Origin: Paenibacillus radicis (ex Xue et al. 2023)
GTDB lineage: Bacteria > Bacillota > Bacilli > Paenibacillales > NBRC-103111
Length of the DNA stretch: 64,000 bases
Assembly (NCBI RefSeq): GCF_024722015.1
Contig: NZ_JANQBD010000004.1
Location: 186,001-250,000, forward strand
Direction: 5' to 3'
Every line of letters begins with the position of its first letter. Positions within the stretch are counted from its first letter, which is position 1. Positions 53,387 to 62,820 of the stretch are shown one piece after another. Made by a program: the position numbers and the translations under genes. The notes beneath the pieces were generated by a model. The model searched no databases. It worked only from the letters and a program-made list of their open reading frames with translations, and was not told where the DNA came from.

Positions 53387-54721
53387 CTAAGATTTTAGTG
53401 TAGAGCGGAATCCCGTTTTGCCGGTCGATTTACCGATAGCACGGAGAACATACCATACAACGGTTGCTTCTGCCGCTACACCGAATGATTGGGCAAGCGC
53501 TCCGATCATTCCATTCCATCCTGGACTTAATAAAATGCATATCGTCAAGGTAATTAAAGTTGTTGCGACATTGGCCGCCTGTGACCAAACCATAAGCTTT
53601 GTTTCTCCGCGCAGTAATACCAGACCGTTGCCAAAATCAAGCCAAGGAAATACAAGTGTCATAATTGTAAACACTCTTAATGTATCCAGGCTGGCGTGCA
53701 TCAAGCGTTCATTCACACCCATTACATTTTGCATAAACCAAGGTCCGAGCGGCGTGTAGGAAACAATAGCAATCAATAAGCCCGGTATAAAAGCAAGAAT
53801 CAGCGTAAAGCGCATAACAGAAGCTGGGTCCTTGCGGTAAAAGTTTAATACGATTTGATGAATGTAAGAGAAGAAGCTGATGACAAGCTGCGTAAGACTG
53901 GCTGCAATGGTGAAGGATGCAACGGCCAGTTGGAAGTCCATCGTTTTTCCAAGAAATGCGTTAATGGAAGGTCCGATAATAACTGCAATTATAGATGAAT
54001 AAAGCAGCGGCTTGTAAAAATGAAAAATTTGCCGCGGGTGTTCAACGGGATGATCCGGCTTCTTCTCCGGAATTTTTTTCAGCAGCGATCGTCCTTCCCA
54101 AACACTGACAGCGGCTTCGACCATCATGCCGACCAGAAATATAATGGCTCCGACCTGTGCGCTGTTCACTTGATTGGTTTGTATGTAGTAAAGAGAAAGC
54201 GAATACATGGCAGACAGCCGGAAAAACATGCCGATGGTTAGCCATTTAGTCCTCATATTAAAGATGATGATGCCTTGGTACATGCAGCGCAGAGCTGAGA
54301 ATATACTGACAAACATAAGCACTTGGTACGTCTGGATCATCGGCTTGACAAGCTCTTCGCTTGCTCCAAAGAAATACAAAAAGACCCACCTGCCAAGTGG
54401 AGTGTAGCAAATCAGGGAGCCCAAGATTAAGACGCATGCGAGCACATACCAATTAACAATTGACATGGCCCGGAACGAAACGCGATCACGTACTAATGCT
54501 GAGCATGTTTGCCTCATAAGGAGAGCCGGCTTTTCAGTTAAGCCTAATATACTCATTGGTAAAGCATAGCAGGCAATGATGATCTCAGGATTAGCCGAAC
54601 GAGCCAATGTACTGTTGATGATAACGTGAGAGATTGTGATCAAGCTCGATGAGACTCCTAGCGGTATAAAAAACATTAACAACTGCTTAAAGGTGACTTT
54701 CTGTTCTTGGTTGCTGCTCAT
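53387..54721 (-). CDS. MATE-like multi-antimicrobial extrusion family membrane protein
   Basis: 444 residues with about 12 transmembrane segments in two similar halves, as in the MATE/MurJ-like superfamily. Sequence is divergent from classic NorM. The ATG at 54721 follows AGGAG by 9 bases; an upstream TTG would add 12 Ser-rich residues. It is first in the two-gene unit with the MFS transporter. Substrate unknown. Confidence 0.75.
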   Translation of the reverse strand: MSSNQEQKVTFKQLLMFFIPLGVSSSLITISHVIINSTLARSANPEIIIACYALPMSILGLTEKPALLMRQTCSALVRDRVSFRAMSIVNWYVLACVLILGSLICYTPLGRWVFLYFFGASEELVKPMIQTYQVLMFVSIFSALRCMYQGIIIFNMRTKWLTIGMFFRLSAMYSLSLYYIQTNQVNSAQVGAIIFLVGMMVEAAVSVWEGRSLLKKIPEKKPDHPVEHPRQIFHFYKPLLYSSIIAVIIGPSINAFLGKTMDFQLAVASFTIAASLTQLVISFFSYIHQIVLNFYRKDPASVMRFTLILAFIPGLLIAIVSYTPLGPWFMQNVMGVNERLMHASLDTLRVFTIMTLVFPWLDFGNGLVLLRGETKLMVWSQAANVATTLITLTICILLSPGWNGMIGALAQSFGVAAEATVVWYVLRAIGKSTGKTGFRSTLKS

Positions 54722-54889
54722 AGATTCAGGACTCCTACTGGAAAAAGATGAAATCAATTGCTCTAGTATAACATAGATTGGGGGTATTCAAAGTGTAAAT
54801 TTGATACATTCCACTAGCAGTAGCTTGGGGTTCGTGGTACATTTATTGAATAAAAAAGGTAGGGTTAACTTGGAAAGGTGGAGATTTCG

Positions 54890-55207
54890 ATGTCTTGGAA
54901 TTTCATCATCGATGATCGTCTCGGTATTCCGCTTCCTCATTTTGAGAAGGAATGGGAAGATTATACGGAGGAAGAAAGATCGATAATATTACTTCATTGG
55001 GAAGAAATTCGCGGTACGATTCCCGATCAAGTTAAACGATTGGAGCGTATTATTATTGCGAAGCAAAACCAGTTGAACATAGAGGATAATTTCAAATATT
55101 CATGCCAATTGAATTCGGAAATTGCCGATCTGGCAGGAACAATCAATGAATTACATCTCTGGTTTAGGGTAAATCAGGATGTCACAGCTTCAGCAGCTCA
55201 CCATTAA
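54890..55207 (+). CDS. Small soluble protein of unknown function
   Basis: 105 residues, acidic and helical (WEDYTEEERSIILLHWEEIRGTIPDQVKRLERIIIAKQ); no Cys-metal motif beyond one Cys. No family recognised with confidence. ATG at 54890 follows AAGGTGGAG. Monocistronic, 90 bases before the next gene's leader. Confidence 0.65.
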   Translation: MSWNFIIDDRLGIPLPHFEKEWEDYTEEERSIILLHWEEIRGTIPDQVKRLERIIIAKQNQLNIEDNFKYSCQLNSEIADLAGTINELHLWFRVNQDVTASAAHH

Positions 55208-55328
55208 GAGCAAGTTTTCCAATTGGAATGAATGTATCTTTGGTAAAGGGACTTCTATAGAAGCTCCTCTTATATTATAATAGACGTTATGAGTTTTAGT
55301 GGCTGATTCCAATGAAGAAGGTGAATGC

Positions 55329-55928
55329 ATGATGGAATGGACGGAAGCGGTGCAAAAGCTGTGGGATAAGTTGTCAGAACACCGACCTTCACTTTATCCT
55401 GCTGAAGAATGGGATGATTTGCTCGATATAAGGATAGCTAAGCTGCCTATGCAGGATATGGATTCCCGGAGAGCGGCCTATGCTTCGTCTGTTAAGGCGG
55501 GTTTGCATCTGTTGAATGAAAGCTTGGACAAATCTCATGAGCTTTCGCAGGACATACACAACCCTACTGGAAGTTATTGGCATGGGATCATGCACCGGAT
55601 GGAAGGGGATTACAGTAACGCTAAGTATTGGTTTCGTCAGGTTGGAACGCATACTGTGTTTGCAGCCTTACTGGAACAAGCCAAGTATCTGTACCATCCA
55701 TATGAATCGGACTTCATTCAAAGCGCAACACTGAAAGGTCAACTGAATAGGCTTATGGCAGGCTCGGAATGGGACCCTTACTTATTCGTTGATATGGTTC
55801 AGCAGCAGGTTACTGTCGCCCAAGAAGCTCAAGCGGAAGCTTTACTGCTGGAGATTCAGTGGGTCGAAATGAAGCTGCTGCTGCAGTATGCTTTGGAGCA
55901 GACCGGAGGGAAACGGATTGAGCTTTGA
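55329..55928 (+). CDS. Conserved-looking soluble protein upstream of the terpene synthase
   Basis: 199 residues, helical; contains the striking stretch GSYWHGIMHRMEGDYSNAKYWFRQVGTH, rich in His, Trp and Tyr. I do not know a function, though similar sequences occur as uncharacterised proteins. Start at ATG 55329 (GAAGGTG upstream). Its last 11 bases overlap the next gene, so the two are probably translated together. Confidence 0.7.
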   Translation: MMEWTEAVQKLWDKLSEHRPSLYPAEEWDDLLDIRIAKLPMQDMDSRRAAYASSVKAGLHLLNESLDKSHELSQDIHNPTGSYWHGIMHRMEGDYSNAKYWFRQVGTHTVFAALLEQAKYLYHPYESDFIQSATLKGQLNRLMAGSEWDPYLFVDMVQQQVTVAQEAQAEALLLEIQWVEMKLLLQYALEQTGGKRIEL

Positions 55929-56997
55929 AGCCCGCCGCATAGCTCTTGTTCCGCGTAATCCGTTTCATTTGATGCTGCGCGTGTACCGCTATGTTTTGCC
56001 GGAGGTGCGCGATCAGCTGCAGTATTGGCGGCGCAAGGCAGAAGAGATTCCTGACGCTGAACTGCAGAAGCAGGCAATAGCCAGCATGACGAGCAAGCAG
56101 TTTCATTGTCAGGGTGGTGCTGTATACGCTGTAGCCAGATTGCAGATGCGTCACGTGATGATTCCGCTTATTGTTGCTTTTCAAACGATAAGCGATTATT
56201 TGGATAATCTATGCGATCGAAGCACATCGATGGATCCCGAAGATTTTCGCATGCTCCACCAGTCCATGCTGGATGCGGTGGATCCTGCTGAGCCTATGCA
56301 TGATTATTATAGTTATCGCATAGAAAAAGAGGATGGCGGTTACCTGGATGAGCTGGTTAAGACATGTCAAGCCAGCCTTAGACTGCTGCCTTCCTATTCT
56401 CTTGTTGCAGGCCATGTTCAAGAACTGGTTGGATTGTATTGCGACCTTCAGGTGTACAAGCATGTCCGGCAGGAGCTTAGAGAGGCGGCGTTGTTAGACT
56501 GGTGGAAAGCTTATGAAACCAGATTTCCCAATATAAGCTGGAATGAATTTGCTGCTGCTACAGGCTCGACATTAGGTGTTTTTATGCTGTTTATGGCGGC
56601 ATCTGATTCCCAACTGAAGCAGGAAACCGTGGAAGCGATACGAGAAGCGTATTTTCCCTATATATGCTCGCTGCATATATTGCTGGATTATTTAATTGAT
56701 CAAGAGGAAGACGAGCTTGGCGGCGATTTAAATTTTTGCAGCTATTATGATGGGATGGATCAAACAGTCGAACGCATTGCTGTTATTGTGCTCGAGGCGA
56801 GGATGAGAGCAGACCGGCTGGAGCATCCATCCTTTCACAGAATGATTATTGAAGGCTTGCTCGCGCTCTATTTGTCCGATCCGAAGGTTAGTAAACAGAG
56901 ACAGGTGAAGCAAATATCGCGACTGCTGATGAAGGGAAGCCCGCTAATGCGGATGTTTTTCTTTATCAACAGCATATTAATTCGTAAAACCTATTAA
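55918..56997 (+). CDS. ytpB: Tetraprenyl-beta-curcumene synthase-like large terpene synthase (DUF2600)
   Basis: 359 residues from the TTG at 55918 (GGAGGG 7 bases upstream); an ATG at 55888 is an alternative. The Asp-rich motif DYLDNLCDR (metal-diphosphate site) and the C-terminal LHILLDYLIDQEEDE match YtpB of Bacillus, which cyclises linear tetraprenyl diphosphate to C35 sesquarterpenes of spore and membrane lipids. Length is normal. It follows an uncharacterised soluble protein with overlap. Confidence 0.9.
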   Translation: MSFEARRIALVPRNPFHLMLRVYRYVLPEVRDQLQYWRRKAEEIPDAELQKQAIASMTSKQFHCQGGAVYAVARLQMRHVMIPLIVAFQTISDYLDNLCDRSTSMDPEDFRMLHQSMLDAVDPAEPMHDYYSYRIEKEDGGYLDELVKTCQASLRLLPSYSLVAGHVQELVGLYCDLQVYKHVRQELREAALLDWWKAYETRFPNISWNEFAAATGSTLGVFMLFMAASDSQLKQETVEAIREAYFPYICSLHILLDYLIDQEEDELGGDLNFCSYYDGMDQTVERIAVIVLEARMRADRLEHPSFHRMIIEGLLALYLSDPKVSKQRQVKQISRLLMKGSPLMRMFFFINSILIRKTY

Positions 56998-57061
56998 TTG
57001 TTGTAATTAAGCCAAAGGTTACGAATCATTTTCAACAAAAACTCTCAGGAGGAAACCATAC

Positions 57062-58027
57062 ATGACAGTCAAAAAAATAGCCGTACTAACGAGCGGCGGA
57101 GATTCGCAAGGAATGAACGCGGCGGTACGTGCCGTAGTACGCAGCGGGTTATTTCATGGTTTGGAAGTTTTTGCAGTACAGCGCGGATATGCGGGTCTGA
57201 TTAATGATGATATCCGGCCTATGGATTTGCGCAGCGTCGGCGATATCATTCAAAGAGGCGGAACTATTCTGCAGACAGCGCGCTGTAAGGAATTTATGAC
57301 GCCAGAAGGACAGCAAATTGGTGCGGATAACCTCCGTAAGAGAGGAATCGATGGACTGGTAGTAATCGGTGGGGACGGTTCCTATCAAGGTGCCAACAAG
57401 CTGAACAAGCTTGGGATTAATACAATGGGTCTTCCTGGTACTATTGATAATGACATTCCTTTTACGGATTTCACAATTGGATTCGATACAGCGGTTAGCA
57501 TTGTAGTGGATGCAATCAACAAATTACGCGACACTATGAGCTCTCACGAGCGTTCATCCGTAGTGGAAGTTATGGGCCGCCATTGCGGTGAAATAGCTTT
57601 GTATGCGGGGCTAGCGAGCGGAGCGGAAACGATTCTTGTACCAGAGGTACCGTTTGATCTGACAGAAGTTTCTCAACGAATGGTAGACAATTTTAATCTT
57701 GGAAAACGTCACAGTATTATTTTGGTTGCAGAGGGAGTTTGCAAGGGCGAGGATATTGCTGCCGAAATTACGAAGAACACGGGTATTGAACCACGTGTAA
57801 CTGTATTGGGCCATATTCAGCGCGGCGGAGCGCCAACGCATAATGATCGTATACTAGCGAGCAGCTTGGGTGACTTCGCAGTGCGTAAATTAATTGAAGG
57901 CGAGTCCGGCAAAGGCTGCGGTATTATCAAAGGCGAATTAGTACTAACCGATATTGACAAGGTTGTAAACACCAAGAGAGAATTCAATATGGAGCTGTAC
58001 GAATTAGCAAAGAGATTGTCTCAATAA
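57062..58027 (+). CDS. pfkA: 6-phosphofructokinase
   Basis: 321 residues, ATP-dependent type: SGGDSQGMNAAVRAVVR, IGGDGSYQGA, PGTIDNDIPFTD (catalytic Asp) and EVMGRHCGEIA are intact. The Gln in GGDSQGMN replaces the commoner Pro, which I believe is usual for Paenibacillus. Glycolysis, cytosolic. AGGAGG precedes the ATG. Monocistronic. Confidence 0.97.
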   Translation: MTVKKIAVLTSGGDSQGMNAAVRAVVRSGLFHGLEVFAVQRGYAGLINDDIRPMDLRSVGDIIQRGGTILQTARCKEFMTPEGQQIGADNLRKRGIDGLVVIGGDGSYQGANKLNKLGINTMGLPGTIDNDIPFTDFTIGFDTAVSIVVDAINKLRDTMSSHERSSVVEVMGRHCGEIALYAGLASGAETILVPEVPFDLTEVSQRMVDNFNLGKRHSIILVAEGVCKGEDIAAEITKNTGIEPRVTVLGHIQRGGAPTHNDRILASSLGDFAVRKLIEGESGKGCGIIKGELVLTDIDKVVNTKREFNMELYELAKRLSQ

Positions 58028-58049
58028 TCGATAAGCTTTTTAAAGGAGG

Positions 58050-58092
58050 AACATGCGCCATCTTGTGCCAACAAGAGGCAGCATGTTTTTTT
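58050..58092 (+). terminator. Rho-independent terminator of pfkA
   Basis: AACATGC pairs with GCATGTT, followed by TTTTTTT. Confidence 0.8.
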
Positions 58093-58100
58093 GGCTGATA

Positions 58101-58175
58101 TAGAATTTATATGTTTCGGGGCTCCCCGCAAAGTATCTGAATCAACTTCGAAGCAAGACCCCACTTTGTGGGGAT
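58101..58175. repeat. 75-bp dispersed repeat, copy B
   Basis: One mismatch to copy A (25617-25691). Here the 3' hairpin CCCCAC-TTT-GTGGGG is perfect. It fills the gap between convergent pfkA and bcp-type genes, ending 4 bases before the latter's stop. Confidence 0.85.
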
Positions 58176-58178
58176 TGC

Positions 58179-58616
58179 TTACCGCCCCTGCTTCAAAGCA
58201 TTCAATATTTCGGCTGTCGGGCGGTTTCCCTTTTTGGCATAGATGATATCCCCTTTAATACCTATGACAATTACGCAGCGCTGTTGGCCCAGCAAGAAGA
58301 TTTTACCTACATCGAACAGCTGCCGAATTCTCTCATTGGTGTCAGACACGAGTGGGAAGTCATACAGAAATTTCTGCGAAAATTGCCTATGCTCCTCAAG
58401 CGTGCCCGGGTTAATGCCCAATACGAGTGCATTGAATTCGGCATATTGAGAAGCAGAATCACGAGCAGCGCATAGCTGTTTGGTACATATGGGTGTTTCG
58501 TCCTTCGGATAGAAGATCAGCACGATAGGCTGCTTTCCTAAATAGTGCTGCAGATTTATCGTGCCTCGGGTGCTATCGGCTTCAAATGATGGGGCAATAG
58601 ATCCAATAGACAGCAT
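58179..58616 (-). CDS. Bcp/PrxQ-type peroxiredoxin
   Basis: 145 residues. YPKDETPICTKQLCAARD gives peroxidatic Cys44 and resolving Cys49, the five-residue spacing of PrxQ/Bcp. Reduces peroxides with thioredoxin. ATG at 58616 has AAGGAG 9 bases upstream; an ATG at 58625 abuts it. Confidence 0.92.
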   Translation of the reverse strand: MLSIGSIAPSFEADSTRGTINLQHYLGKQPIVLIFYPKDETPICTKQLCAARDSASQYAEFNALVLGINPGTLEEHRQFSQKFLYDFPLVSDTNERIRQLFDVGKIFLLGQQRCVIVIGIKGDIIYAKKGNRPTAEILNALKQGR

Positions 58617-58710
58617 GGAGAACATCTCCTTCAGTTATTTCGTTCTTACCATTGTATCGAAAAAGGGAAATTACATGCAAGCAAATACAATCCTGGAACA
58701 TAGGGCACCA

Positions 58711-58740
58711 TTGACCCAACAAACTTTTATATACTATTAT
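58711..58740 (+). promoter_or_regulatory. Predicted sigma-A promoter of the FMN reductase gene
   Basis: TTGACC (58711-58716) and TATTAT (58735-58740) with an 18-base spacer. Confidence 0.5.
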
Positions 58741-58780
58741 GTATGTAAAGTAAGTACAAGTACAGTGAGGAGCGATAGCA

Positions 58781-59320
58781 ATGGCTCGAATTACAATTAT
58801 TGCAGGGAGCAACCGTGAGAATGCAACGAGCACCCAATTGTGCAGACATCTGCAAAAGGTGTTAGAAGAAATGGGATGCAAGGTTACGCTGCTCTCTTTG
58901 TATGAGCTGCCAATGCCATTCTACAGACCGCGTGTCGCTTCAGACGATACGAATGTAGGTTTGTTCATAAAGAGCTTAAGGGAAGCCGATGGTATAGTGT
59001 TAGCGACACCGGATTATCACGGAGCGCCTAGCGGCATTTTGAAAAATGCGCTTGATTACGCAGGCTTCGATGAATTCGATGGCAAGGTAGTGCTGTCTGT
59101 CAGTTCGGCGGGCGGGGCTGTTGGCGTCAGCTCGCTGCAGCAGCTGCAAACGATAGTACGTAATGTTCATGGTGTGAATTGTCCTGAATGGATCTCGATC
59201 GGAGGAGAGCAGAGAAGCTTTACATCCGATGGAGCGCCTGCTCATGATAAAATAAGAGAGCGCGTAGCGCGAACGCTTAATTATTTCGTTTCGATGGTGA
59301 AAACCTTCCGGAAATTGTAA
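58781..59320 (+). CDS. NAD(P)H-dependent FMN reductase (flavodoxin-like)
   Basis: 179 residues: GSNRENATS phosphate loop, [20 protein letters not shown], and [12 protein letters not shown], the NADPH-dependent FMN reductase/azoreductase (YhdA) fold. Reduces flavin, quinone or azo dyes. It is 23 bases upstream of ung, in the same direction. Confidence 0.9.
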   Translation: MARITIIAGSNRENATSTQLCRHLQKVLEEMGCKVTLLSLYELPMPFYRPRVASDDTNVGLFIKSLREADGIVLATPDYHGAPSGILKNALDYAGFDEFDGKVVLSVSSAGGAVGVSSLQQLQTIVRNVHGVNCPEWISIGGEQRSFTSDGAPAHDKIRERVARTLNYFVSMVKTFRKL

Positions 59321-59343
59321 AAGGCTGGAGTGAAAATTTTATC

Positions 59344-60018
59344 ATGTCTATATTAAAAAATGATTGGGCCGAACTGCTGGCGCCGGAATTTGAGCAGCCT
59401 TACTATATCGAGCTTCGGCAGTTTTTAAAGGAAGAGTTTCAAAAACAAACGATATATCCGAATATGCATGATATTTATAATGCGCTGCATTTAACAGCAT
59501 ACGCTGATGTTAAAGTCGTCATATTGGGGCAGGATCCCTATCATGGAGCAGGACAAGCGCATGGATTAAGCTTTTCCGTTAAGCCCGGTGTTCCCGCACC
59601 ACCTTCCCTCCAAAACATGTTTAAAGAGCTGCATGAAGATTTGGGCTGCATCATTCCAAACCATGGATATTTGGCAGGCTGGGCAGAGCAGGGGGTGCTG
59701 CTGCTGAACACAGTGCTGACCGTAAGGGAAGCTTCGCCTAATTCGCATAAAGGGAAAGGGTGGGAGCGGTTTACCGATAGCGTCATCGGGTACTTGAATA
59801 AGCGGGAAGAGCCAATAGTGTTTATTTTATGGGGAAGCCATGCACAACAAAAGATCCAGCTCATTACGAATAAGCGGCATCCAATTATTCGTTCCGTACA
59901 TCCCAGTCCATTATCAGCTTATCGCGGATTTTTTGGGAGCAAGCCATTTTCTAAAGCGAATGCTTTTCTTCGCAGCCAAGGTACAGCAGAAATAAACTGG
60001 CAATTATCTAATTTATAG
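59344..60018 (+). CDS. ung: Uracil-DNA glycosylase
   Basis: 224 residues with the family 1 motifs [22 protein letters not shown] (catalytic Asp) and [21 protein letters not shown]. Removes uracil from DNA. Normal length. Confidence 0.97.
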   Translation: MSILKNDWAELLAPEFEQPYYIELRQFLKEEFQKQTIYPNMHDIYNALHLTAYADVKVVILGQDPYHGAGQAHGLSFSVKPGVPAPPSLQNMFKELHEDLGCIIPNHGYLAGWAEQGVLLLNTVLTVREASPNSHKGKGWERFTDSVIGYLNKREEPIVFILWGSHAQQKIQLITNKRHPIIRSVHPSPLSAYRGFFGSKPFSKANAFLRSQGTAEINWQLSNL

Positions 60019-60031
60019 AGGTTATTCAAAA

Positions 60032-60082
60032 AGACCCCGCAGAATCGGCGATTTCTTGTCGCTTTTTCTGCGGGGTCTCTTT
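60032..60082 (+). terminator. Rho-independent terminator of ung
   Basis: AGACCCCGCAGAA pairs perfectly with TTCTGCGGGGTCT, followed by CTTTT. Confidence 0.85.
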
Positions 60083-60091
60083 TAATAAAAG

Positions 60092-60166
60092 TATTTATAA
60101 GTTTCGGGGCTCACGGCAAAGTATCTGAATCAACTTCGAAGCAAGACCCCACTTTGTGGAGGTATT
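60092..60166. repeat. 75-bp dispersed repeat, copy C
   Basis: It keeps GTTTCGGGGCTC, GCAAAGTATCTGAATCAACTTCGAAGCAAGACCCCACTTTGTGG in order, with a few changes (CACGG for CCCCG, GGAGG for GGGGA). It lies between convergent ung and the DUF4015 gene. Confidence 0.8.
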
Positions 60167-60172
60167 TTATCA

Positions 60173-61354
60173 TCAGCTCTTATTGTAATCTACATTTGGT
60201 GTGTACGTATTAACGGCATTCCATAACAGAAATTCCTCAACACCGTTGTCTTTCAAAGCTCTGATTTGTTCTTCGACTTCGTGCTTGCCGTATTTGACAT
60301 AGCCCTGCACCCAAGAGGCTGTGAAGTCCTGAATCCATGGGCGTACAACAGGCTTCAGTTCACCTATAGGATCAAGCTTTTTATGAGTATCCTTGGAGGC
60401 TCCGTCTATAGTGACATATGGTGCAGCATCCGGTACTTTGGCACCGAACCAGCCTGTGCTGTAATGGCTTGGATAGATCATCGGGCAGATGACATCAACA
60501 TTTTGAGATATTTTCACAAAATCCTGTCCAATCCCTTCTGCAGCAGGCACAGAAGCGGCATAACCAAAAATATCAACCGAAACTCTTATGCCAAGAGGCG
60601 TGAGCTGTTCTCTTGCGTACTTCACAAATTCGGCAACGGCATCGATTCTTGAACGGTCGTCTTTTTCATATTTTAACGTATCGGCGCGCTTCTCGAAGCC
60701 TTCGGGGAACCGCACGTAGTCAAACTGAATTTCTTTAAAACCAGCTTTGGCGGCTTCCTTCGCAACGGTGATATTATAATCCCATACCTCTTTCATGTAG
60801 GGATTTACAAAGCTGTCCTTGCCATTGTTCCACAAGGTCCCGTCCGGATTGACATAAGATAGTTCAGGACGCTTCTTGGCTAACACGGTGTCCTTGAAGA
60901 CGACAATACGGGCAATGGGGTAGACTTGATGCTCCCGCAGCGTAGTCATGAATTTGGGCATATCGGAAATGATCTTCTGTGTTGTATCCATAGCTTCAAG
61001 TTCCGGGTTGCCAGTCGGATAAGTAATATAGCCCCAATCGTCTTTGATATCAACTACAACAGAGTTTAAATCCGTATCGTCCAGTAGTTTTAATAAGGTG
61101 TTCATTCGTGCCCCTCCAGCACTGTGAGCTGTAACATAAACGCCTTTTACTTTAGGGGCGTCTGTTTGAGGGTCCTTCTTATTAACGGGCATTAGCCGAT
61201 CATTGGGGTTGGCCGCAAGACCAGGTGCTGCTTGTTGGACAATAGCATTTTTGGAATCCAGTGATGCTTGAACAAGCTGCTCGAAGCTCACATCGGGATG
61301 ATCCGTTCCTACCTGACCCATTACCATTAACAGCGAGGCTAGTAAAAGTTCCAT
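60173..61354 (-). CDS. Secreted putative glycoside hydrolase (DUF4015 family)
   Basis: 393 residues: short hydrophobic N-terminus (MELLLASLLMVMGQVG) and a TIM-barrel-like domain from about 70: VKGVYVTAHSAG, VVDIKDDWGYITY, EIQFDYVRFPEGF, VDVICPMIYPSHYS, and PVVRPWIQDF. DUF4015 proteins resemble GH13/GH114-like hydrolases; substrate unknown. GGAGAG precedes the ATG. Divergent from the MFS gene. Confidence 0.85.
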   Translation of the reverse strand: MELLLASLLMVMGQVGTDHPDVSFEQLVQASLDSKNAIVQQAAPGLAANPNDRLMPVNKKDPQTDAPKVKGVYVTAHSAGGARMNTLLKLLDDTDLNSVVVDIKDDWGYITYPTGNPELEAMDTTQKIISDMPKFMTTLREHQVYPIARIVVFKDTVLAKKRPELSYVNPDGTLWNNGKDSFVNPYMKEVWDYNITVAKEAAKAGFKEIQFDYVRFPEGFEKRADTLKYEKDDRSRIDAVAEFVKYAREQLTPLGIRVSVDIFGYAASVPAAEGIGQDFVKISQNVDVICPMIYPSHYSTGWFGAKVPDAAPYVTIDGASKDTHKKLDPIGELKPVVRPWIQDFTASWVQGYVKYGKHEVEEQIRALKDNGVEEFLLWNAVNTYTPNVDYNKS

Positions 61355-61489
61355 GCGTGTCTATCTCTCCTTGCCAGAATGATATTCTCCATTATAATAG
61401 AGAAGTTGATAGGTTGATAGAGAAGTTTGACGCATTTTGTTGGGATTTCGGGAAAAGTGACATTTTATAAACAAAAAAGGACAGGTGTT

Positions 61490-62653
61490 ATGAAAAAGCA
61501 AATATGGACGCTGCGCGGCTTAAATCTTTCATACTATGCTACTACAGCAGCTCTTATGCCATTTCTTCCGATTTATTTCGGGCATAAAGGCTATTCATCC
61601 TCGCAAATTGGCTTGCTAATGATGTTCGGGCCGTTTGTGGCGATATTTGCCCAGCCGCTATGGGGATATTTGGGAGATCGTTATAACACACTTAAGCTCA
61701 TTATTTTCTCCCTTTGGGTGATGACAATCGCTTCCAGCGTAGGAATTTTTCATACCGATGGCTATGGCTGGGCGTTTATTTTTATGATGCTGCTCTATTT
61801 TTTCATGCTATCTTCCGTACCTCTATTGGACAGTATTACGGTTAAAGCTACGCTGCAGGCAGGGAAGTCTTATGGGTCGGTTCGATTGTGGGGATCGCTT
61901 GGTTTTACATTGATAGCATTAATTGCTGGTTCAGTGCTGGATGCACTCGGCGGCATTCAACATATTCCATTATTGTATTGGTCGATCTGGGTGCTGCCGC
62001 TTGTTCTTTTGATCTTTTTGAAGGATGAGAAGGGCAGCGGGCAGCGTATTACAGCTTCAGCAGTTCTAAGCATTGTAAAAAATAAGCAGTTTCTTTGGTT
62101 TCTGGTATTGGTTTTCATTCTTATAGTTCCGCATCGAATGAACGACGGCTTGCTCGTGCTTCATTTAAAAGACCTGGGAGCAAGTGATTCGATGGCTGGC
62201 TGGGCATGGGCGCTTGCAGCAGTAAGTGAGGTTCCTACCTTTGCATTACTCAGCAGATATATGCACCGTTTTCATGAGCTCGCACTATTGGGTGTTGTAG
62301 CCATTCTATATACGTTCAGGTGGATCTTGTATGCTGTAATCATGGACCCGACTATACTTACGCTTTTGCAAGTAATGCAATCCGTAACATTTGCTGTATT
62401 CTGGATTGTGTCTGTGCAATATGCGGTGCGATTAGTACCTGAAGAGATGCGCTCTACAGGTCTTGCTCTACTGTCCGCTGTATTTTTGGGATTGGCTGGT
62501 CTAGCAGGAGGTTTCGTAGGAGGCTTTATAAAAGATTTATGGGGTGGTTCTGCGATGTATATTTTCGGCGCGATAATGACGGCTATAGCCGCAATACTGC
62601 TGTTGGGAACGCATGCCTACGGACAAAAACAAAAGAAACCGTTCAGCCTCTAG
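61490..62653 (+). CDS. MFS transporter (MFS_1-like), paralogue of 52199
   Basis: 387 residues from the ATG at 61490 (AAGGACAGG upstream); the frame is open 21 codons further but without a ribosome site. About 12 transmembrane segments; WGYLGDRYNTLK loop motif. Its last codons lie in the terminator stem. Substrate unknown. Confidence 0.88.
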   Translation: MKKQIWTLRGLNLSYYATTAALMPFLPIYFGHKGYSSSQIGLLMMFGPFVAIFAQPLWGYLGDRYNTLKLIIFSLWVMTIASSVGIFHTDGYGWAFIFMMLLYFFMLSSVPLLDSITVKATLQAGKSYGSVRLWGSLGFTLIALIAGSVLDALGGIQHIPLLYWSIWVLPLVLLIFLKDEKGSGQRITASAVLSIVKNKQFLWFLVLVFILIVPHRMNDGLLVLHLKDLGASDSMAGWAWALAAVSEVPTFALLSRYMHRFHELALLGVVAILYTFRWILYAVIMDPTILTLLQVMQSVTFAVFWIVSVQYAVRLVPEEMRSTGLALLSAVFLGLAGLAGGFVGGFIKDLWGGSAMYIFGAIMTAIAAILLLGTHAYGQKQKKPFSL

Positions 62654-62669
62654 TGGCTGAGCGGTTTTT
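62636..62669 (+). terminator. Terminator overlapping the MFS gene 3' end
   Basis: AAACCG-TTCAGCC pairs with GGCTGA-GCGGTTT, followed by TTT; the gene's TAG is in the loop. Confidence 0.75.
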
Positions 62670-62820
62670 CGCAATATAATGCAATATAAACACAGATTAC
62701 GCATAGACGAAATGTAAGAGCTTCCCATATAGTTTAGAAGTAAGTCTTTGAAACATGAAGAGAATCTTTTGAACGGCTGATTAGTATAAGCTTGAAAAAT
62801 ATATTAAAAAAGGTGATCAA

